Below, in pieces: positions 49,878 to 56,914 of a stretch of 56,914 nt of DNA (within the stretch, counting starts at the first letter, position 1; every line of letters begins with the position of its first letter). The stretch spans positions 1-56,914 of the forward strand of contig NZ_JANYGH010000043.1 in the NCBI RefSeq assembly GCF_025362475.1, given 5' to 3'. The notes under the pieces were generated by a model, which worked only from the letters and a program-made list of their open reading frames with translations, searched no databases and was not told where the DNA came from. This DNA comes from Mucilaginibacter sp. Lineage in GTDB: Bacteria; Bacteroidota; Bacteroidia; Sphingobacteriales; Sphingobacteriaceae. A program made the position numbers and the translations under genes.

Positions 49878-50576
49878 GTGGCTAGATTAACAAAAAATCA
49901 AAAAGCGGCACTCTCCAAAATTGAGGCAAACAAATCGTATACATTAGAAGCAGCAGCAAATTTAGTTAAAGAATTAACCCTTACTAAATTTGACTCTTCA
50001 GTTGATATAGACGTTCGTTTAGGTGTTGACCCTCGTAAAGCCAATCAAATGGTACGTGGTATTGCAACATTACCTCATGGAACCGGCAAAACTGTACGTG
50101 TATTGGTGCTTTGTACTCCTGATAAGGAACAAGAAGCTAAAGATGCAGGTGCGGATTTCGTAGGTTTGGATGATTATATTGCCAAGATTGAAGGCGGATG
50201 GACTGACGTTGATATTATCATCACTATGCCAAGTGTTATGGCTAAGGTAGGTCGTTTGGGTAGAATATTAGGCCCGCGTAACCTTATGCCAAACCCTAAA
50301 TCAGGAACAGTAACTCCAGAAGTTGGAAAAGCTGTAACTGAGGTTAAAGGTGGTAAAATTGACTTCAAAGTTGATAAAACAGGTATCATCCATACCTCAA
50401 TAGGAAAAGCATCATTCCCTGCAGATAAAATTTATGAGAATGCATTAGAAGTATTGCAGGTTATCTCAAAATTAAAACCATCAGCAGCAAAAGGAACATA
50501 TTTCAAGAGCATTCATATCTCTTCAACCATGTCTCCGGGAATAACAGTTGAAACTAAATCAGTAGCGGGGATCTAA
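49878..50576 (+). CDS. rplA: 50S ribosomal protein uL1
   Basis: A 232-residue protein of the L1 stalk, often also a translational repressor of its own operon. Characteristic segments are [32 protein letters not shown] and the signature [20 protein letters not shown]. It starts at GTG 49878 ([14 protein letters not shown]); no in-frame ATG lies nearby upstream. It ends 2 nt before rplJ, which suggests coupled translation. Confidence 0.98.
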   Translation: MARLTKNQKAALSKIEANKSYTLEAAANLVKELTLTKFDSSVDIDVRLGVDPRKANQMVRGIATLPHGTGKTVRVLVLCTPDKEQEAKDAGADFVGLDDYIAKIEGGWTDVDIIITMPSVMAKVGRLGRILGPRNLMPNPKSGTVTPEVGKAVTEVKGGKIDFKVDKTGIIHTSIGKASFPADKIYENALEVLQVISKLKPSAAKGTYFKSIHISSTMSPGITVETKSVAGI

Positions 50577-50578
50577 TC

Positions 50579-51097
50579 ATGAATAAAGAAGAAAAACACG
50601 ACCTTGTTCTTGCCCTTACTGAGCAAATGAAGGAGTACGGTAATTTCTATATTACTGATACCTCTAACTTATCAGTTGCAAAGATCAACAACATCCGTCG
50701 TAAATGTTTCGAAAGCGATATTACGATGAAAGTGGCAAAAAATAGCTTGATTAAAAAAGCTATGGAAGCTGCGGGTGGCGATTACAGCCCAATATTTGAA
50801 ATTTTAAAAGGTTCATCATCAATCCTTTTTTCTAAATCAGCAACTGCTCCGGCAAAGTTGATTAAACAATTGAGAAAAGGAAATGAAAAACCAATTTTAA
50901 AGGCAGCTTATATTGATTCAGCAATATTTATCGGTGATAACCAGATAGATACTTTGATCAAACTAAAATCAAAGGAACAACTGATAGGCGAAATTATTGG
51001 TTTACTGCAATCACCGGCAAAGAACGTTATTTCAGCATTACAATCAGGCGGAAATATACTTGCAGGCGTAGTAAAAACATTACAGGAAAGAGGTTAA
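50579..51097 (+). CDS. rplJ: 50S ribosomal protein uL10
   Basis: A 172-residue protein that anchors the L7/L12 stalk. Landmarks are YITDTSNLSVAKINNIRRKC and MKVAKNSLIKKAME, and a C-terminal helix for L12 dimers (IGLLQSPAKNVISALQSGGN). It begins 2 nt after the rplA stop, so the long L10-binding leader found in some bacteria is not available between these genes. Confidence 0.97.
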   Translation: MNKEEKHDLVLALTEQMKEYGNFYITDTSNLSVAKINNIRRKCFESDITMKVAKNSLIKKAMEAAGGDYSPIFEILKGSSSILFSKSATAPAKLIKQLRKGNEKPILKAAYIDSAIFIGDNQIDTLIKLKSKEQLIGEIIGLLQSPAKNVISALQSGGNILAGVVKTLQERG

Positions 51098-51160
51098 CGA
51101 ACACCTTATTAAAGTTCGATAATAATAAACAAAAAGCATTAAAAGTAAAATTTAAATAAA

Positions 51161-51544
51161 ATGGCGGATTTAAAAGCGTTTGCTGAACAGTTGGTAAACT
51201 TAACAGTAAAGGAAGTAAACGAATTAGCTCAGATCTTAAAAGATGAGTATGGTATTGAGCCTGCTGCTGCAGCTGTTGCTGTTGCTGCTGCTCCTGCTGG
51301 TGGCGATGATGCCCCTGCTGCTGAAGCAGTACAAACTGCATTTGACGTTATCCTGAAAGAAGCAGGCGGCGCTAAATTAGCAGTTGTTAAATTAGTAAAA
51401 GACTTAACTGGCTTAGGTTTGAAAGAAGCTAAAGATCTTGTTGACGGTGCACCAAAAGAAGTTAAAACTGGCGTAACTAAAGAAGAAGCTGAATCTTTGA
51501 AAAAACAATTAGAAGAAGCTGGAGCAGTAGTTGAGGTTAAATAA
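51161..51544 (+). CDS. rplL: 50S ribosomal protein bL12 (L7/L12)
   Basis: A 127-residue acidic stalk protein that recruits translation GTPases. It has an N-terminal dimerisation domain ([20 protein letters not shown]), an Ala-rich hinge (about 36-55), and a C-terminal domain with [20 protein letters not shown]. The Ala hinge is encoded by GCT-rich repeats, which explain a spurious Gln-rich frame on the other strand. A stem without a T-run follows (51570-51595). Confidence 0.98.
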   Translation: MADLKAFAEQLVNLTVKEVNELAQILKDEYGIEPAAAAVAVAAAPAGGDDAPAAEAVQTAFDVILKEAGGAKLAVVKLVKDLTGLGLKEAKDLVDGAPKEVKTGVTKEEAESLKKQLEEAGAVVEVK

Positions 51545-51569
51545 GTTAACCCAATAAAATATAGCATGA

Positions 51570-51595
51570 GACTCCGACCTATTTTGGTCGGGGTC
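51570..51595 (+). promoter_or_regulatory. Hairpin in the rplL-rpoB spacer, candidate attenuator or processing site
   Basis: GACTCCGACC pairs with GGTCGGGGTC (one G-U) around TATTTT. There is no downstream T-run, so full termination is unlikely. Its position matches that of the attenuator and RNase III region between rplL and rpoB in E. coli. Confidence 0.55.
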
Positions 51596-51632
51596 TATTG
51601 CTGTTTATAAAGGTTTGGATTGAGAAGATAAT

Positions 51633-51727
51633 AGATATGAGATTTGAGATATGAGGCTTTACCGTTTATTAGTAACGCTAAAGTCTTTAAAACATCATTC
51701 CCGTCTCAAATCTCACATCTCAAATCT
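51633..51727. repeat. Imperfect inverted repeat (GAGATTTGAGATATGAG / CTCAAATCTCACATCTC)
   Basis: Arms at 51633-51655 and 51705-51727 of low complexity (GAT/ATC-rich). It fills most of the space between rplL and rpoB. Confidence 0.65.
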
Positions 51728-51769
51728 TACATCTACAAAAGTTTATTAATAAACTAAAAATTAAACACC

Positions 51770-54700
51770 TTGGCAAACAAAATTAATCAAAGAGTAAACT
51801 TTGCAACCAGTAGAAAGGTACTTGATTACCCCGATTTCCTGGATGTTCAGTTACAATCTTTCCAGGAATTTTTTCAATTGGAAACCACCTCAGACAACCG
51901 CTATAAAGAAGGTTTGTTTAAAGTGTTTGCTGAAAATTTTCCTATCTCAGATTCAAGAAACATCTTCGTTTTAGAGTTTCTGGATTACTTTATTGATCCG
52001 CCACGTTATGATATACAAGAGTGTATCGAGCGCGGATTAACTTATAGTGTACCATTAAAAGCCAAGCTTCGCCTGTCATGTAATGATGAGGAGCACGAGG
52101 ATTTTGAAACAATTGTACAGGACGTGTACCTGGGAACTATCCCTTACATGACTCCTAAAGGTACATTTGTTATTAATGGCGCCGAGCGTGTAATTGTATC
52201 TCAATTACACCGTTCACCAGGTGTATTCTTTGGCCAAAGCCGCCACACCAACGGTACAAAATTATACTCTGCCCGTGTAATACCTTTCAAAGGTTCATGG
52301 ATTGAGTTTGCTACTGACGTTAACAACGTGATGTATGCTTATATTGACCGTAAAAAGAAATTCCCGGTTACCACGTTACTTCGTGCAATTGGTTATGATT
52401 CTGATAAAGATATATTAGAGTTATTTGAACTTGCCGACGAAGTAAAAGTAAGCAAATCTGGCTTGAAGAAATTCATTGGCCGTAAGCTTGCTGCAAGGGT
52501 GCTTAAAAAATGGGTTGAGGATTTTGTGGATGAAGATACAGGTGAAGTGGTATCTATCGACCGTAATGAAATCATTCTTGAGCGTGAAACCGTACTGGAA
52601 GATGACCATATTGATATGATCATTGATGCTGGGGTTAAAACCATTATCCTTAATAAGGAAGATGCTTCAACCAGCGGTGATTATACTATCATATATAATA
52701 CATTACAAAAAGATACTTCAAACTCTGAGAAGGAAGCGGTTGAGCATATCTACCGTCAATTACGTAACGCTGAACCACCTGATGAGGAAACTGCTCGTGG
52801 TATCATCGATCGTTTATTCTTCTCGGATAAGAGGTATGACCTGGGCGATGTGGGCCGTTACCGCATCAACCGTAAGCTTAAATTAAATACCTCAGATGAA
52901 ACTAAGGTTTTAACCAAGCAGGATATCATCGCCATTGTTAAGTACCTGATCAAGTTGATCAACTCTAAAGCTGAGGTGGATGATATTGATCACTTGTCAA
53001 ACCGTCGCGTTCGTACAGTAGGTGAGCAGTTATATGCTCAGTTTGGTGTAGGTTTAGCCCGTATGGCACGTACTATTCGTGAGCGTATGAACATCCGTGA
53101 CAACGAGGTGTTTACTCCAACAGACCTAATTAACGCACGTACATTATCATCTGTGATCAACTCGTTCTTCGGAACAAACCAGTTATCACAGTTCATGGAC
53201 CAAACCAATCCACTGGCAGAGATCACGCACAAGCGTCGTCTGTCAGCCCTTGGGCCCGGTGGTCTGTCACGTGAGCGTGCAGGTTTCGAGGTTCGTGACG
53301 TTCACTATACCCACTACGGTAGGTTGTGTACTATTGAAACTCCCGAAGGACCAAACATTGGTTTGATCTCTTCACTTTGCGTACATGCCAAGATCAACAA
53401 CTTAGGCTTTATTGAAACACCATACAAACGTGTGGTTGAAGGTAAAGTACAGGTTAATGAGCCGGTTATCTATTTATCTGCAGAGGATGAAGACGGTAAA
53501 ACTATTGGCCAGGCTAACGCGCATTATGATGATAACGGAGTATTCGCGCTTCCGAAAGTAAAAGCACGTTTTGAGGGTGACTTCCCGATCATTGATCCGG
53601 AGAAACTCGACTTAATGGATATTGCTCCAAACCAGATCACCTCGATCGCGGCTTCATTAATTCCGTTCCTGGAACATGATGATGCTAACCGTGCATTGAT
53701 GGGATCAAACATGCAACGCCAGGCTGTACCTTTGTTACGCCCTGAAGCGCCGATTGTTGGTACGGGACTGGAAGGTCGTGTTGCTAAAGATTCACGTACA
53801 TTGATCAATGCCGAAGGCGATGGTGTGGTTGAATATGTAGACGCGAACGAGATCCGTATTAAATATGACCGTAATGATCTTGACCGCCTGATATCATTTG
53901 ATGGCGATTCAAGAAGCTACCGTTTAACCAAGTTCAAAAAAACCAACCAGAGTACTACCATGAACCTTAAGCCAATTGTTAAAAAAGGCCAAAGGGTATC
54001 AAAAGGAGAAGTGCTTTGCGAAGGTTATGCTACACAAGCAGGTGAACTTGCCTTAGGCCGTAACCTTAAAGTGGCATTCATGCCTTGGCAAGGTTACAAC
54101 TTTGAGGATGCGATAGTAATATCTGAGCGCGTTGTATCACAGGATATATTCACTTCACTTCACGTTGAAGAGTTTGAATTGGAAGTTCGTGATACCAAAC
54201 GTGGTGAAGAAGAATTAACACCAGATATCCCTAACGTATCAGAAGAAGCCACCAAAGATTTGGACGAAGACGGTATTATCCGTGTAGGTGCCGAAGTTAA
54301 GGAAGGCGATATCCTGATTGGTAAGATCACTCCGAAAGGCGAATCAGACCCATCACCGGAAGAAAAATTGTTACGCGCCATTTTTGGTGATAAAGCAGGG
54401 GATGTTAAGGATGCATCTTTAAAAACTCCACCATCAATTGCTGGTGTTGTTATTGATACCAAATTATTTAGCCGTGCTAAAAAAACGTCGAAAGCCGAAG
54501 AAAAAGCACAGTTAGAGAAATTGGATAACAAACATGATAAAGCTGTAAAAGATCTTAAAAACACTTTGATTGAAAAGTTATTTGAGATCGTGAACGGTAA
54601 AACATCACAAGGTGTTTACAACGTTTACAAAGAGCTGCATGTACCTAAGGGTGTTAAATTTACCCAGAAAATTTTAGTTGAGCTTAGCTATGAAAATATC

Positions 54701-55573
54701 AACCCAACTAAATGGACAACTGATGATGATAAAAACGACCAGATAAAAACCTTACTTCATAACTACAACATCAAGGTTAATGAAGAGCTGGGTGCTTACC
54801 GTCGTGATAAATTCGCTATCAGTGTGGGTGATGAACTGCCATCAGGTATTGTTCAAATGGCTAAAGTTTACATCGCCAAAAAGCGTAAGCTTAAGGTGGG
54901 TGATAAAATGGCTGGTCGTCACGGTAATAAAGGTATTGTTGCGCGTATTGTACGTGACGAAGATATGCCTTTCCTTGAAGATGGAACGCCGGTTGATATT
55001 GTGTTGAACCCACTGGGTGTACCTTCACGTATGAACTTAGGGCAGATATATGAAACCGTATTAGGTTGGGCAGGTAAAGAGTTGGGCATTAAATTCGCTA
55101 CTCCGATTTTTGATGGTGCAAGCCATACTGAAGTGGAAGAGTGGGTTAAAAAAGCAAACTTACCAGAATCTGGCCGTACCTATTTATACAATGGCTTAAC
55201 AGGCGATCGTTTTGATCAGCAGACCACAGTAGGTATTATATACATGCTGAAATTAGGTCACATGGTTGATGATAAGATGCACGCACGTTCAATTGGGCCA
55301 TACTCATTAATTACACAACAGCCATTGGGTGGTAAAGCCCAGTTTGGTGGTCAGCGTTTTGGTGAGATGGAGGTTTGGGCACTCGAAGCATTCGGTGCAG
55401 CAAACATACTGCAGGAAATATTAACCGTTAAATCGGATGATGTTATCGGCCGTGCCAAAACTTACGAGGCTATTGTTAAAGGTGAAAACCTGCCAACTCC
55501 ATCAGTTCCTGAATCATTCAACGTATTGGTTCATGAATTAAGAGGTTTAGGTTTAGATATCACATTAGAATAA
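51770..55573 (+). CDS. rpoB: RNA polymerase beta subunit
   Basis: A 1267-residue catalytic subunit, the normal size for Bacteroidota. It includes the rifampicin-region block ([40 protein letters not shown]), [15 protein letters not shown], the lysine-rich [18 protein letters not shown], and the C-terminal [20 protein letters not shown]. The start is TTG at 51770 ([17 protein letters not shown]); no upstream ATG or GTG is available in the short frame. No Shine-Dalgarno sequence precedes it. A hairpin-forming spacer of 105 nt separates it from rpoC. Confidence 0.98.
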   Translation: MANKINQRVNFATSRKVLDYPDFLDVQLQSFQEFFQLETTSDNRYKEGLFKVFAENFPISDSRNIFVLEFLDYFIDPPRYDIQECIERGLTYSVPLKAKLRLSCNDEEHEDFETIVQDVYLGTIPYMTPKGTFVINGAERVIVSQLHRSPGVFFGQSRHTNGTKLYSARVIPFKGSWIEFATDVNNVMYAYIDRKKKFPVTTLLRAIGYDSDKDILELFELADEVKVSKSGLKKFIGRKLAARVLKKWVEDFVDEDTGEVVSIDRNEIILERETVLEDDHIDMIIDAGVKTIILNKEDASTSGDYTIIYNTLQKDTSNSEKEAVEHIYRQLRNAEPPDEETARGIIDRLFFSDKRYDLGDVGRYRINRKLKLNTSDETKVLTKQDIIAIVKYLIKLINSKAEVDDIDHLSNRRVRTVGEQLYAQFGVGLARMARTIRERMNIRDNEVFTPTDLINARTLSSVINSFFGTNQLSQFMDQTNPLAEITHKRRLSALGPGGLSRERAGFEVRDVHYTHYGRLCTIETPEGPNIGLISSLCVHAKINNLGFIETPYKRVVEGKVQVNEPVIYLSAEDEDGKTIGQANAHYDDNGVFALPKVKARFEGDFPIIDPEKLDLMDIAPNQITSIAASLIPFLEHDDANRALMGSNMQRQAVPLLRPEAPIVGTGLEGRVAKDSRTLINAEGDGVVEYVDANEIRIKYDRNDLDRLISFDGDSRSYRLTKFKKTNQSTTMNLKPIVKKGQRVSKGEVLCEGYATQAGELALGRNLKVAFMPWQGYNFEDAIVISERVVSQDIFTSLHVEEFELEVRDTKRGEEELTPDIPNVSEEATKDLDEDGIIRVGAEVKEGDILIGKITPKGESDPSPEEKLLRAIFGDKAGDVKDASLKTPPSIAGVVIDTKLFSRAKKTSKAEEKAQLEKLDNKHDKAVKDLKNTLIEKLFEIVNGKTSQGVYNVYKELHVPKGVKFTQKILVELSYENINPTKWTTDDDKNDQIKTLLHNYNIKVNEELGAYRRDKFAISVGDELPSGIVQMAKVYIAKKRKLKVGDKMAGRHGNKGIVARIVRDEDMPFLEDGTPVDIVLNPLGVPSRMNLGQIYETVLGWAGKELGIKFATPIFDGASHTEVEEWVKKANLPESGRTYLYNGLTGDRFDQQTTVGIIYMLKLGHMVDDKMHARSIGPYSLITQQPLGGKAQFGGQRFGEMEVWALEAFGAANILQEILTVKSDDVIGRAKTYEAIVKGENLPTPSVPESFNVLVHELRGLGLDITLE

Positions 55574-55582
55574 GGTTAAAGC

Positions 55583-55656
55583 TTAAAGGCTAAAGGTGAA
55601 AGGTTTAAGACGTAACGTCGTACCCTTTTGCCTTTCACCTTTTACCTTTCACCTCA
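55583..55656. repeat. Inverted repeat between rpoB and rpoC
   Basis: AAAGGCTAAAGGTGAAAGGT on the left can pair with the CCTTTCACC/ACCTTTCACC stretch on the right; the centre holds the perfect GACGT-A-ACGTC. A related AAAGGTAAAAGGTAAAAGGC stretch lies near 4286 upstream of glyS. Confidence 0.7.
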
Positions 55657-55663
55657 ACTTTAA

Positions 55664-56914
<1,251 letters not shown>

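Noticed and set aside
51027..51341. Gln/His-rich minus-strand frame
   Set aside because: The antisense of the Ala-rich hinge of rplL; a composition artefact.

Overview
The window is a stretch of chromosome from a member of the Bacteroidota, most likely family Sphingobacteriaceae (Mucilaginibacter/Pedobacter-like). The clues are promoters of the Bacteroidota form (TTTG, about 19 nt, TAnnTTTG), the near absence of Shine-Dalgarno sequences, gliding/type IX secretion (T9SS) genes (a GldA-like ATPase, a GldF-GldG fusion, a secreted protein with a gliding-motility C-terminal domain), large TonB-dependent receptors with carboxypeptidase-like N-terminal domains, and conserved orders such as rpsU-xerC-hpf-tRNAs-tuf-secE-nusG-rplKAJL-rpoBC. 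No rRNA, prophage or CRISPR array was seen. The genus is inferred; no search was run.

Layout. 1-4256: the edge of a possible transposase, a beta-propeller/phosphatase fusion and glycyl-tRNA synthetase, on the minus strand. 4257-5856: 1.6 kb without a convincing gene, packed with several families of inverted and direct repeats, notably one built on GGTGTCCGTCCGTCCG. 5857-18373: a flavin reductase, a T9SS substrate, gldA, two related outer-membrane barrels, a lipoprotein, gldFG, dnaN, two DUF4397 lipoproteins and a DedA protein. 18398-20120 (minus): a zinc phospholipase/nuclease-like protein and a methyltransferase. 20329-27483: rpsT, radC, pheT, a coiled-coil protein, zapA, a candidate 6S-like RNA, rny and an Mpo1-like protein. 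27528-36831: two ArsR-type regulators, a small secreted protein and two TonB-receptor units, one with a partner lipoprotein. 36901-40224 (minus): an amino-acid permease and a two-domain acyltransferase resembling the ornithine-lipid synthase OlsF. 40299-44351: a helix-hairpin-helix protein, apt, an acyl-CoA dehydrogenase, a small secreted protein and repeat-rich spacers. 44544-56914: the translation/transcription block, ending inside rpoC.

How the parts fit. The right half is the core expression machinery: bS21, a XerC-type recombinase, a hibernation factor, five tRNAs, EF-Tu, SecE, NusG, ribosomal proteins L11, L1, L10 and L7/L12, and the RNA polymerase beta and beta' subunits. In a genome that mostly ignores Shine-Dalgarno pairing, rpsU, hpf, nusG and rpoC carry clear Shine-Dalgarno sequences, which suggests translation control linked to ribosome state. 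The 5.8-15 kb region is centred on the cell envelope and gliding/T9SS. The 28.6-36.8 kb region is an outer-membrane uptake region with candidate operators. Many intergenic spaces, including those inside the ribosomal/RNA polymerase block, contain unrelated imperfect inverted repeats that look like small non-autonomous elements.
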